A stretch of 6,818 bases of DNA from JABFRJ01 sp031379035 (GTDB taxonomy: Bacteria; Pseudomonadota; Alphaproteobacteria; Rhizobiales; Hyphomicrobiaceae), in contig JANNEU010000259.1 in NCBI GenBank assembly GCA_031379035.1, positions 1-6,818 on the forward strand, in the 5' to 3' direction. Shown piece by piece: positions 1-6,284 of this stretch (position 1 is the first letter of the stretch; every line of letters starts with the position of its first letter). The notes beneath the pieces were generated by a model that saw nothing but the letters and a program-made list of their open reading frames with translations, had not been told where the DNA came from and made no database searches. The position numbers and the translations under genes were made by a program.

Positions 1-768
1 ACCGTGCGCACGGCGATGCGGCGGATCTCGATCCGGCCGTGGCTTTTGTCGATCGTCTCGGCGCGCTTCAGGTCGGGCGGATCACGCCGCTCGCTTGTTC
101 TGAGCGGCACCGCGCTGACGATGTCCTGAGGGGGAAACGTCACCGAAAGCTCTGGCGAGCTCGGCGCGTAATTCCGGCTGGTTAGCTTTCACGAACAGGA
201 AATAATCGCCGCCGCGTTCTCGGATTGCATTGACGACGGGTTCGAACGTGAACGCCGCGTCGCCCGTGACGACAGCGCCTTTAAGCGGAAGGGCTTTAAT
301 CAACTCGAGGACCTCGATCACCTCGCCACTGTCCGGCGGCACGACCAGCGAGCCCACGGCGGCCTGCAGCGTGGTCGAAAAGGCGTTCAGCATATGCACG
401 CCGGGGCTCGTCTCATGCTGGCTGCCGCGCAAGCGCTTGCCATCGATGGCGACGTGGCCGAGCCCGGCGTCGGCAGGCACCAGCGTGCCGAGCGCGGCCT
501 TGAGGTCGTTGGCTGAAATGGATTGAAAAACATAGTGATACGTCGCGTGGCACGGTGCTTGTCTGCGCTTCTTATCGACGCCCACAGCGTGCAAAGCCTT
601 CGGACTGAGGCGCCGCCCCCAGCGAGCAATCGCCATCAGATCGTTGGCGCCCGACAGCATGGCTGTCAGCGCGATGGTGACGATCGCCGCCAGCGGAAAC
701 CGGCGACCCTTCTTGGTTCGGTGGTCTGGCATCGCGGCCAGCGCTGCATAAAGTGTGGGCGTGTTCAT
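1..768 (-). pseudogene. ISAs1-family transposase, 5' part, frameshifted
   Basis: This is a DDE transposase that would catalyse movement of the IS. The start is taken as the ATG at 766-768 because GGGAGG (774-779 on the plus strand as CCTCCC) lies 5 bases upstream; the frame is open to 813 but those codons lie in the IS end. Residues about 1-60 match the N-terminal domain of the family (PDHRTKKGRRFPL, GANDLMAIARWG). The DDE core follows, with the first Asp in AIDGKRLRG (D109) and the second in VTGDAAFT (D170), then the FVKANQPEL segment. The frame ends at a TGA at 82-84 in an unrelated tail. The family-like sequence (DLKRAETIDKSHGRIEIRR) continues in another frame to the window edge, so there is a +1 shift near the run of five G/C at 130-134. 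The third acidic residue is not in this frame. A sequencing error or slippage at the run cannot be excluded. Confidence 0.85.
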
Positions 769-842
769 CAAAGCCTCCCAATGCGGAGACCTTAAGAATC
801 CTGTTCGTGCCACGGCCCTATGTGGTGAATTGAATCACCCTG
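1..842 (-). mobile_element. ISAs1-family insertion sequence, one end only (runs off the window)
   Basis: The element is recognised by its transposase and by the abrupt end of integrase homology at position 842. On the minus strand the IS starts CAGGGTGATTCAATTCACC; a CAGGG-type terminus is usual for this family. The transposase start codon lies about 75 bases inside this end, preceded by a good ribosome binding site, as expected for a compact IS. The other end and the target duplication are outside the window. This family usually duplicates 8-10 bp, so the sequence from 843 upward (GGCAACGG...) should recur beyond the far end if insertion was simple. The exact terminus is inferred from where the host gene breaks and is good to within one or two bases. 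Confidence 0.8.
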
Positions 843-1724
843 GGCAACGGCACCGTCTGACAACGGCACGACATGTTCTCGCTTCATTTTCATGCGGGTC
901 GCCGGCACGGTCCATTCGCGAGTGGCAAGATTGATCTCCGACCACAGCGCCCCGCGCACCTCTTCGCTTCTGCACGCCGTGAAGATGATGAAAAGCAACG
1001 CCAGCCGCGCCGCTTCTGTCACGCGCGGGCGATTTTCTAATTCGATGGCGAACGCCGGGACTGCCGCCCATGGCAAAGCGCGCCGATGCTGAACCTTGGG
1101 GCGCGAACGCCCCAGTTCGTCTCGAACCCCGTGGCACGGATTGGCGTGAACGCGATCACCTCGAACAATTGCCGACTGAAAGGCAACTGTCATTCGCTGC
1201 AACAGCCGCGTCGCAGTCTCGCGCTTTGAATGCCAGACCGGCTGCAACAAATTGATTATCTCTGCTGGGGTGACGTCAGCGACCGGCCGGCCGCCAATCT
1301 GCGGGTAGACATAGACCTCCATCGACTCCGGCCAGCGTTCCGCGAAGCGACCGGGCTTGAGTGTCGGGCGCTTCACTTGCTCGAAGTAACGCGTAAAGGC
1401 GTCTCGAAAGGTCAAACTCCGGGATTCGACTTGTTGCCGTTCCTGCGCAGAGGCATCGACCCCGTTGCGCGCGCCGCGTCGCGCCTCCTCGGCCTTGTTG
1501 CGCGCATCGCTCAGAGACACATCTGGAAAAGAGCCCAAGCCTCGCGTGATCCGCTGTCCGGCAACCGTGACCCTCACGACCCAATGCTTCTGCCCGTTCT
1601 CATTCACCAACAGCCGCAGGCCGGCACCGTCTTCGAGGACGCCAGGCTCCGATGCATTTTTGACGGCCAAAACCGTTAGACGGTTAGCGGCGCGATTTCT
1701 GTTGGTCCCTTTCACAGGACCCAC
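792..1724 (-). pseudogene. P4-type tyrosine recombinase (integrase), 3' end cut off by the IS
   Basis: This is a remnant of a site-specific recombinase of the kind that integrates genomic islands. Residues about 14-95 are the N-terminal arm-binding domain of P4-type integrases (NRLTVLAVK, DGAGLRLLV, GSFPDVSLSDAR). Residues about 103-205 are the SAM-like core-binding domain (LTFRDAFTRYFEQ, VTPAEIINLL, NPCHGV). The catalytic domain starts near 215 and shows the first Arg box (TACRSEEVRGALW, R252) and the Lys region (RMKMKREHVVPLS). Homology ends at Ala294 (codon 843-845). The last 16 codons, QGDSIHH to the stop at 792, are read from the IS end. The HxxR box and catalytic tyrosine are absent, so it should be inactive; full-length relatives are roughly 400 residues. 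The start is a GTG at 1724 with GGAGA directly upstream; an in-frame GTG at 1715 gives better spacing. No adjacent tRNA was found. Confidence 0.88.
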
Positions 1725-1747
1725 TCTCCAAAATCCGTTGCCCTAAT

Positions 1748-1761
1748 AGCCCTCGAGGGCT
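1748..1761. repeat. Perfect 14-bp palindrome upstream of the integrase start
   Basis: AGCCCTCGAGGGCT equals its own reverse complement. It lies 24 bases upstream of the integrase GTG, between that start and the candidate promoter. A dimeric regulator could bind here, or it could form a hairpin in the integrase leader. Position and symmetry are seen; any function is inferred. Confidence 0.5.
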
Positions 1762-1769
1762 GCGCTTGG

Positions 1770-1799
1770 GTGAGATTAAGTGAGAGTTAGTGCGTGTTC
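1770..1799. repeat. Three direct repeats with exact 10-bp phasing
   Basis: Reading from 1770, the units are GTGAGATTAA, GTGAGAGTTA and GTGCGTGTTC. The first two match at 8 of 10 positions and the third is more diverged. Exact one-turn spacing next to an integrase gene resembles clustered binding sites for a recombination directionality factor or integrase arm domain, which commonly bind direct repeats near the int gene. They overlap the candidate -10 of the integrase promoter. The repeat is visible but short, so chance is possible. Confidence 0.4.
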
Positions 1800-1811
1800 G
1801 GACCACGTCAA
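1784..1811 (-). promoter_or_regulatory. Candidate sigma-70-type promoter for the integrase remnant
   Basis: On the minus strand TTGACG (1806-1811) is followed after 16 bases by TAACTC (1784-1789). The -35 hexamer is good and the -10 is weak. The position, about 60 bases upstream of the GTG, is reasonable, and the phased repeats and palindrome lie between or downstream. This is a pattern match only. Confidence 0.22.
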
Positions 1812-2272
1812 GAGATTTGGCTATTACGTTGGAAAAGCTGGGTTTTCAAGGCTACCTGAGATCAAAAGAGATGATTTGATTTGAACGGGCCGAGAGCCGA
1901 AAGGGCCCTCTACTGGGCACCACTAGCCTTTGATTTTATTGAGATATATTGAATTTCAAATTTTGATTGCCCTGTAAATGTTCTATCGAACTTGAACCGT
2001 GACGGAAACTCCTGAGAGTCTCGTGACGTTGGTTGCCACTTTCAGCGGGCGTAATATGTGCTTGCTGGCGTGTGCCTGGGACATCGCATTCCGTATCCAA
2101 CAACGGTCGCGCGGGTCGTCGAACGGGCGGACAAGAAAGAACTGGATTTGCTCCAAGGGCAAATCCCGCAACCGAACAATGCCGGTGAAGTCAGATTGAC
2201 GACGGTGGTGGTCAACGACCGGCCTCTCACGCCTGGGCATGGCCCACGACGAGGCGGCCCGGTCGCATCGTG

Positions 2273-3172
2273 TCACGGTGCCCACCTGACCTGCCCGGCC
2301 TTCGACACATCAAGCCCGCCGAGTTCCGCCGCGCGCGCCGCAAAGATAGGCTTGGCGATGATATCGAGGAAGGTCTGCAGTGGCGGGCGATAGCTGTCGC
2401 GCTGACGCATGAGCAGATCAAAGCGTTCGGTGACCAATGGGATGAAATCGAGGCCGGCAGCAGTGGCGATGGCACGTGTGGCGACGCCCGTATCGGCGTG
2501 CCCCGCGCGGATCGCTTGCGCGATGTCTGGGCCGGTCGGTGCCAGCAGCGGCTTACCTAGATCGCGCGTCGTGAGGCCACCGCGTTTGAGTAACGCAAGC
2601 AGCAACTGTTGTGCGCCCGCACCCTCTGGGCGGTTCGCGACGCGCGCCTTCTTACCCTTGAGATCCCTAACTGTGGCCAGGCTCAACGGATTGCCTTTGG
2701 CGACGAGCAGCCCCTGATCGCGTGAGCAGAAATGGATGAGCACGGCATCGTACAGCGTCGGCTCCTTGGCGATCACTTCGATGTTGGCGTCCTTGTCGAG
2801 GTCGTCGAGGTCATGGAAGTGGATCGCGGCGGCAATAACCTCGCCTTTGAGGAAGCGGCGATAACCGCTGTCGCTGCCTTCCGGCAGGATGGCGAGGCCG
2901 GCGCGGCTCTCGATCAGCGCCCACTGCAAGAGTGGGTCGTGGCTGCCACCGACGATCGGCGGCGGCTCTGCGGGCGTCACGCCGTAGGGTCGCGCCATGC
3001 CGGCCAGCAACCAACGGTCGAGGTCGGCGCGCGGAAACAGCCACTTGCCCGTGACCTTGGTGCACGGGATCGCCTGATCGGCCACCAGCTCATAGAGCTT
3101 GCGCTCCTTGATGCGGAGGTAGTCGGCCGCTTCCGCCGTATTCAGGAGCTGTAGACCTGCATTTATCTGCAT
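2273..3172 (-). CDS. HTH plus periplasmic-binding-like sensor regulator of the tungstate transporter
   Basis: This is predicted to be a cytoplasmic one-component transcription regulator of 299 residues. Residues about 9-57 form an excisionase/MerR-like helix-turn-helix (LLNTAEAADYLRIKERKLYEL, with the GKWLFPRADLDRWL wing typical of this fold). Residues about 75-290 resemble the PBP-like domain related to molybdate/tungstate-binding proteins (GGSHDPLLQWAL, LAILPEGSDSGYRRFLKGEV, RVANRPEGAGAQQLL, GHADTGVATRAIA). There is no signal peptide, which fits an intracellular sensor. It diverges from the tup operon across about 62 bases, so it probably senses tungstate or molybdate and controls that operon; this is inferred from architecture and position. 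The ATG at 3172 puts the HTH near the N terminus. The frame stays open upstream to an ATG at 3223 and a TTG at 3235, but those would overlap the promoter region. No strong ribosome binding site precedes 3172. Confidence 0.85.
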   Translation of the reverse strand: MQINAGLQLLNTAEAADYLRIKERKLYELVADQAIPCTKVTGKWLFPRADLDRWLLAGMARPYGVTPAEPPPIVGGSHDPLLQWALIESRAGLAILPEGSDSGYRRFLKGEVIAAAIHFHDLDDLDKDANIEVIAKEPTLYDAVLIHFCSRDQGLLVAKGNPLSLATVRDLKGKKARVANRPEGAGAQQLLLALLKRGGLTTRDLGKPLLAPTGPDIAQAIRAGHADTGVATRAIATAAGLDFIPLVTERFDLLMRQRDSYRPPLQTFLDIIAKPIFAARAAELGGLDVSKAGQVRWAP

Positions 3173-3176
3173 TTGA
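3157..3176. repeat. Tandem 10-bp repeat at the regulator start, possible operator
   Basis: CTGCATTTAT (3157-3166) is followed at once by CTGCATTTGA (3167-3176), identical at 8 of 10 positions. The pair spans the regulator's ATG (3170-3172) and lies at one edge of the divergent promoter region. Proteins with excisionase-like helix-turn-helix domains often bind direct repeats spaced one helical turn apart, so this could be the regulator's own operator. Because it overlaps coding sequence, a chance origin remains possible. Confidence 0.4.
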
Positions 3177-3234
3177 CCGCGAATTTTCTTTATGTTGACG
3201 GAGACGAAGAAAACACGAGACATGTGGGTGGTCA
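3173..3234. promoter_or_regulatory. Divergent promoter region between regulator and tupB
   Basis: These 62 bases separate the two divergent starts and are more AT-rich than the flanking genes. On the plus strand TTGACC (3173-3178) and TTGACG (3195-3200) are candidate -35 hexamers, but neither has a good -10 at the usual distance. On the minus strand CATAAA, just upstream of the regulator start, could be a -10. Control of both genes must lie here or in the adjoining coding ends. The exact promoters are not resolved. Confidence 0.45.
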
Positions 3235-3948
3235 ATGTTTTCCTGCGAGTCCACGCCCTTGGATAGTCAGAGTGCCCTGTCCCTGATCCTGTCCGGCGAT
3301 CCGACGCTGTTCGCCGTCGTGCGCCTGTCGCTCATCGTGACGCTGTCCGCGACGCTGCTGGCCGGATTGTTCGGTCTGCCGCTTGGTGCCGTGGTTGCGC
3401 TCACTCGTTTTCCGGGCCGCAACGCCGTCATCGTCGCCCTGAACGGCCTGATGGGGCTGCCGCCGGTCGTGGTCGGGCTGCTGGTGTTCCTGGCGCTCTC
3501 ACGCTCCGGGCCACTTGGTTTCCTTGGCCTGCTCTTCACGGCAAAGGCCATGGTCATCGCCCAGGCAGTGCTGATCACGCCGATCATCGCAGCCCTGACG
3601 CGGCAAGTGATCGAGGACTTGTGGGGGGAATACCGCGACGAGTTCACGGCCATGCAAGTGTCGCCGCTCGGCCGGGTGCAGGCGCTGCTGTGGGATGCGC
3701 GCTACTCCCTCGTCACGATCCTGCTTGCCGGCTTCGGTCGGGCTGCGGCAGAGGTCGGCGCTGTCATGATCGTCGGCGGTAACATCGACGGCTTTACGCG
3801 CGTGATGACGACCTCGATCGCACTTGAAACATCCAAAGGAAACCTGCCGCAGGCGATCGGTCTCGGAATGATCCTGATTGCGATTATTCTGAGCGTGAAC
3901 GCGCTCGCTTGGGTTGCGCGGCACCAGTCAGAGCGCCATGCGGGATGA
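3235..3948 (+). CDS. tupB: Tungstate ABC transporter permease TupB
   Basis: This is the inner-membrane channel subunit of a TupABC-type tungstate importer, 237 residues and close to the family's usual length. Hydrophobic segments lie at about 28-56, 66-88, 104-121, 158-182 and 206-228. Family-typical motifs are GLPPVVVGLLV (74-84), LSRSGPLGFLGLLFT (88-102) and AEVGAVMIVGGNI (172-184), followed by TRVMTTSIALETSKG. The cytoplasmic loop that docks on the ATPase is at about 132-156 (EYRDEFTAMQVSPLGRVQALLW); the glycine usual in the EAA-type motif appears to be Ser143 here. The ATG at 3235 has only a weak GGGTGG upstream. It is the first gene of the operon, and its end overlaps tupC by 11 bases. 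The substrate could be molybdate, but the motifs favour the Tup subgroup over ModB. Confidence 0.92.
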   Translation: MFSCESTPLDSQSALSLILSGDPTLFAVVRLSLIVTLSATLLAGLFGLPLGAVVALTRFPGRNAVIVALNGLMGLPPVVVGLLVFLALSRSGPLGFLGLLFTAKAMVIAQAVLITPIIAALTRQVIEDLWGEYRDEFTAMQVSPLGRVQALLWDARYSLVTILLAGFGRAAAEVGAVMIVGGNIDGFTRVMTTSIALETSKGNLPQAIGLGMILIAIILSVNALAWVARHQSERHAG

Positions 3949-4642
3949 TCGCAACGTCATGACGCCGCTGGTGCGGCTCGACAGAGTTGTGGTCCGTGCA
4001 GGTGCCACGACGCTGCTCGATGGTGTGTCGCTGTTCGTCAATGCAGGCGCACCGACGGCGCTGATCGGGCCAAACGGATCGGGCAAGACGACTTTGCTCC
4101 GTGCGGTGATGGGGCTTGTCGAATTGTCCGGTGGCCAGATCGCCGTCGAAGATACCGCGCGCGCCATCGTCTTCCAGAAGCCGGTCATGCTGCGGCGCTC
4201 GGTTGCCGACAACGTCGCATTTGCGTTGTCGGCCGCAGGCTTTGCCGCCGATCCCGGCTCGGTTGCAGCATTGCTCGACCTGGTCGGATTGTCCGCACTG
4301 GCGAACCGTCCGGCGCGCCAGCTCTCAGGTGGTGAGCAGCAGCGTGTCGCCATCGCCCGAGCACTGGCGCGCAAACCTCGATTGCTGCTGCTCGACGAGG
4401 CAACCGCCAGCCTCGATCCAGCGCAAACCAAGATCATCGAAGACCTGATCACGGCGATCACAGACACCGGCGTGAAGATCGTCTTTGCCACCCATGATCT
4501 CGGACAGGCGCGGCGCCTCGCCGGTGATGTCATGTTGCTCGTCAGAGGCCGCGTTGCCGAACACGCACCGGCCACAACTTTCTTTGGCCAACCCGCCAGC
4601 GAGGCCGCACGCCGGTTCCTCGCGGGCGATCTCGTCTTATAG
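3938..4642 (+). CDS. tupC: Tungstate ABC transporter ATP-binding protein TupC
   Basis: This is the cytoplasmic ATPase that powers the importer, 234 residues from the chosen start. All ABC motifs are present: Walker A GPNGSGKT (44-51), Q-loop Gln80 in IVFQKP, signature LSGGEQQRV (129-137), Walker B LLLLDE (149-154) with catalytic Glu154, D-loop SLDP (158-161) and H-loop His185 in ATHD. The protein ends at the core; there is no C-terminal TOBE/MOP regulatory domain of the kind found in ModC, which favours tungstate-type over classical molybdate-type transporters. The ATG at 3938 overlaps tupB by 11 bases and suggests translational coupling. A later ATG at 3959 (MTPLVRLDRV) is an equally credible start, and the frame is also open further upstream inside tupB. 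Confidence 0.92.
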   Translation: MRDDRNVMTPLVRLDRVVVRAGATTLLDGVSLFVNAGAPTALIGPNGSGKTTLLRAVMGLVELSGGQIAVEDTARAIVFQKPVMLRRSVADNVAFALSAAGFAADPGSVAALLDLVGLSALANRPARQLSGGEQQRVAIARALARKPRLLLLDEATASLDPAQTKIIEDLITAITDTGVKIVFATHDLGQARRLAGDVMLLVRGRVAEHAPATTFFGQPASEAARRFLAGDLVL

Positions 4643-4661
4643 AATAGGGAGAACTATCATC

Positions 4662-5501
4662 ATGAAGCTTAGACACATCGCGTTGACAGCGGCACTTGCT
4701 CTCTTGCCAACGCTCGCAGTGGCGCAGGACAAATCCATCGTCGTCGCTTCGACAACGTCAACGCAGGACAGCGGCTTGTTCGGCCACATCCTGCCGCTGT
4801 TTAAAGCCAAGACCGGCATCGATGTGAAGGTCGTCGCGCAAGGCACCGGGCAAGCGCTCGACACTGGGCGGCGCGGCGATGCGGACGTGGTGTTTGTGCA
4901 TGCCAAAAGCCAAGAAGAAAAGTTCGTCGCCGACGGCTTCGGCGCGCAGCGCTTCGATGTCATGTACAACGACTTCGTGCTGATCGGCCCGAAAGCTGAC
5001 CCGGCGATGATCAAGGGCGGCAAAGATATTTTGGCCGCCCTAAAAGCGATCCATGCCGCGGGCACGCCGTTCGTCTCGCGCGGTGACAAGAGCGGTACGC
5101 ACGCAACCGAACTGGCACTCTGGAAAGGCGCGGCACTCGATCCAGCAGCAGCGAAGCCCGCGTGGTATCGCGAGATCGGCCAGGGCATGGGGGCGGCGTT
5201 GAACACCTCCGCCGCCATGGGCGCTTACGTGCTGGCTGATCGCGGCACCTGGATCAGCTTCAAGAATAAGGACGCGCTGGAGATCGTTGTCGAAGGCGAC
5301 AAAGCACTGTTCAATCAATACGGCATTATGCTGGTCAATCCTGCGAAACATCCGCAGGTTAAGAAAGATCTCGGCCAGGCGTTCGTCGATTGGGTGGTGT
5401 CTGCCGAGGGCCAGAACGCCATCCGCTCCTACCGTATCGACGGCCAACAGCTCTTCTTCCCGAACTTCGATGCGGCTGCGGCGCAGAAGAAGGCGGGATG
5501 A
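4662..5501 (+). CDS. tupA: Tungstate-binding periplasmic protein TupA
   Basis: This is the periplasmic receptor that delivers tungstate to TupB/TupC, 279 residues. The start at 4662 is set by AGGGAG (4646-4651) 10 bases upstream and by the signal peptide that follows: MKLRH, a hydrophobic stretch, and likely cleavage after LAVA (residue 21). Family motifs are ASTTSTQDSGL (29-39, the TTS oxyanion-contacting segment), GTGQALDTGRRGDADVVFVHA (61-81), MYNDFVLIGP (101-110) and SRGDKSGTH (139-147). The arginine in the last motif is the position I would match to the arginine reported as important for oxyanion selectivity in TupA, from memory. WYREIGQGM and the C-terminal SYRIDGQQLFFPN are also typical. 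It follows tupC by 19 bases. Gene order B-C-A differs from the more usual A-B-C. Confidence 0.93.
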   Translation: MKLRHIALTAALALLPTLAVAQDKSIVVASTTSTQDSGLFGHILPLFKAKTGIDVKVVAQGTGQALDTGRRGDADVVFVHAKSQEEKFVADGFGAQRFDVMYNDFVLIGPKADPAMIKGGKDILAALKAIHAAGTPFVSRGDKSGTHATELALWKGAALDPAAAKPAWYREIGQGMGAALNTSAAMGAYVLADRGTWISFKNKDALEIVVEGDKALFNQYGIMLVNPAKHPQVKKDLGQAFVDWVVSAEGQNAIRSYRIDGQQLFFPNFDAAAAQKKAG

Positions 5502-5809
5502 GCATGCGTTTCGCAATTCTGGCACTGGGCATCATTGTCATGCCGATCACTGCGTGTGCGGAAACGGTGCGGCTCTACGCGGCAGGCAGTCTGAAGGCTG
5601 TCTTGATCGACCTGACGGCGGCCTTCGAAGCGGTCACGCCGGGCGTCAATGTCGAGACGACGCTTGGCGCCTCGGGCCTACTGCGTGAACGCATCGAGAC
5701 AGGCAAAGCGGCGCATCGTACTTTCTTTGACTGCTCTGGCGTGGACGCTTTGGATGGGGCAACTCGCCATAAAACGCGAAAGGAACCAACTTCAAGCCAC
5801 ACGCGTTGA
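5498..5809 (+). pseudogene. ModA-like oxyanion-binding protein, N-terminal remnant
   Basis: This is a second substrate-binding protein gene coupled to tupA by an ATGA overlap; an alternative ATG lies at 5504. Residues 1-21 form a signal peptide ending ITACAET. ITAC fits a lipobox (Cys20), so it may be a lipoprotein, though cleavage after ACA by the ordinary signal peptidase is also possible. Residues 24-72 match the start of ModA-type proteins (VRLYAAGSLKAVLIDLTAAF, GVNVETTLGASGLLRERIETGKAA). After Ala72 (codon 5711-5713), where relatives continue with a DVFASA-like segment, the frame reads 31 unrelated residues to a stop at 5809. The usual length is about 250 residues, so roughly two thirds are missing and it is probably non-functional. 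The break looks like a deletion or rearrangement joining foreign sequence at about 5711-5714. Confidence 0.8.
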
Positions 5810-5885
5810 ACTCTTCATGGGCCGGCATGACATGGCGAATGACGGGTTAGAAAACCCTCGTCCACCCTTGCGCCGGAGCGCGCGC
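5714..5885. other. Junction sequence after the truncated ModA-like gene, no gene recognised
   Basis: From the break at about 5714 to the end of the Rid gene I see no protein family on either strand. The minus strand is open through much of it without a convincing start or family match. The part near 5822-5845 (minus strand CCGTCATTCGCCATGTCATG) has the look of intergenic repeat sequence common in these bacteria. The segment may be an IS or repeat scar; only a genome-wide search would tell. Confidence 0.4.
5844..5857. terminator. Possible bidirectional terminator hairpin between convergent genes
   Basis: GGGTT and AACCC form a 5-bp stem with a 4-base loop (AGAA). A second, perfect 12-bp palindrome GAGCGCGCGCTC lies at 5876-5887 across the Rid stop codon. 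Transcription of the tup operon and of the aminotransferase-Rid pair converge here, where a terminator is expected. Neither stem has a clear T-tract, so intrinsic termination is uncertain. Confidence 0.25.
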
Positions 5886-6269
5886 TCAACCCGCCGCAAT
5901 CACTTCGACTTCCAGCAGCCAGCGTTCGTCGAGGGCGCCGACAATAATCACGGTCAAACCTAAAACGCGGTCGCCGAGAATTTCTTCGCGGATGGCGCGG
6001 TGGATGGGTCCGTAACGGCGGTCGGACAGAAACACTGTCACCTTCACGAGATTGTCGAGCGTCATGTCGGAGGCCCGCAGCTGGGCCTGGATGTTGGCCC
6101 ACACCTGCCGCGCCTGATCGCGAAAATCATCGGGGATTGAGCCGTCCGGGCGCATGGGCGTCTGACCGGACAGGAACAGCCAGCGCTTGGCGTCGGTGAC
6201 TTCCATCGCTTCCGCATAACGGCTGACGGGCTGGTTGCCGTCGGGAGCTGTAATGGCGCGCTTCTTCAT
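5886..6269 (-). CDS. Rid-family (YjgF/YER057c/UK114) protein lacking the catalytic arginine
   Basis: This is a 127-residue protein of the trimeric Rid fold. Family signs are the SGQ motif (34-36), DQARQVWANIQAQLRASDMTLDNLVKVTVFLSD (51-83) and the C-terminal LLEVEVIAA (118-126). True RidA enamine/imine deaminases have an Arg near residue 105 in a PARS-like motif. Here the aligned segment is VLGLTVIIVGAL (102-113), with Leu at 105, so this belongs to one of the Rid subgroups without that arginine and its reaction cannot be assumed. The start ATG at 6269 fits the family N terminus, although the upstream ribosome binding site is weak. It lies 15 bases after the aminotransferase stop on the same strand, so the two are likely co-transcribed and functionally linked, for example in handling an imine or enamine product. 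The linkage is inferred. Confidence 0.88.
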   Translation of the reverse strand: MKKRAITAPDGNQPVSRYAEAMEVTDAKRWLFLSGQTPMRPDGSIPDDFRDQARQVWANIQAQLRASDMTLDNLVKVTVFLSDRRYGPIHRAIREEILGDRVLGLTVIIVGALDERWLLEVEVIAAG

Positions 6270-6284
6270 GATCGTCTTCGCTTC

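Larger units (their letters stand above)
1725..2272. other. Gene-free stretch between integrase remnant and regulator gene
   Basis: No open frame here looks like a protein I recognise. Apart from the palindrome and phased repeats, I see a GAAAA/TTTTC inverted repeat (1832-1847), a GGGCC/GGCCC inverted repeat with a 12-base loop (1887-1908), and an AT-rich patch at about 1925-1985 containing the palindrome TTGAATTTCAA. The AT-rich patch contrasts with the GC-rich flanks and fits residual mobile-element DNA or an attachment region. The part 2000-2272 is GC-rich with open frames on both strands, but none has a convincing start, ribosome binding site or family resemblance. It could be a decayed gene. 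Confidence 0.5.

Noticed and set aside
1230..1679. Long open frame on the plus strand opposite the integrase
   Set aside because: It is the complement of a clear integrase coding region and resembles no family; its openness follows from the GC-rich codons of the real gene.
1770..1799. Phased repeats as a CRISPR or minisatellite
   Set aside because: Only three short, diverging units with no spacers; too small for either.
1913..1922. CTGGGCACCA resembling a tRNA 3' end
   Set aside because: No matching 5' acceptor strand, anticodon arm or T-arm lies upstream, and the orientation does not suit a tRNA placed before this integrase. Kept only as an attachment-site hint.
1983..2285. Open frames on both strands between 1983 and 2285
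   Set aside because: No family resemblance, ribosome binding site or convincing start; one overlaps the end of the regulator gene. They are not reported as genes, though a decayed gene is possible.
3173..3235. Longer regulator starting at the ATG at 3223 or TTG at 3235
   Set aside because: The extra 17-21 residues precede the HTH without family support and would remove the divergent promoter space; the TTG start would also overlap the tupB start.
4485..4661. Upstream extension of the tupA frame into tupC
   Set aside because: The signal peptide and Shine-Dalgarno place the start at 4662; the extension is a shadow of the tupC coding sequence.
4637..5525. Long minus-strand open frames opposite tupA
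   Set aside because: They mirror the coding periodicity of tupA, which is firmly identified on the plus strand.
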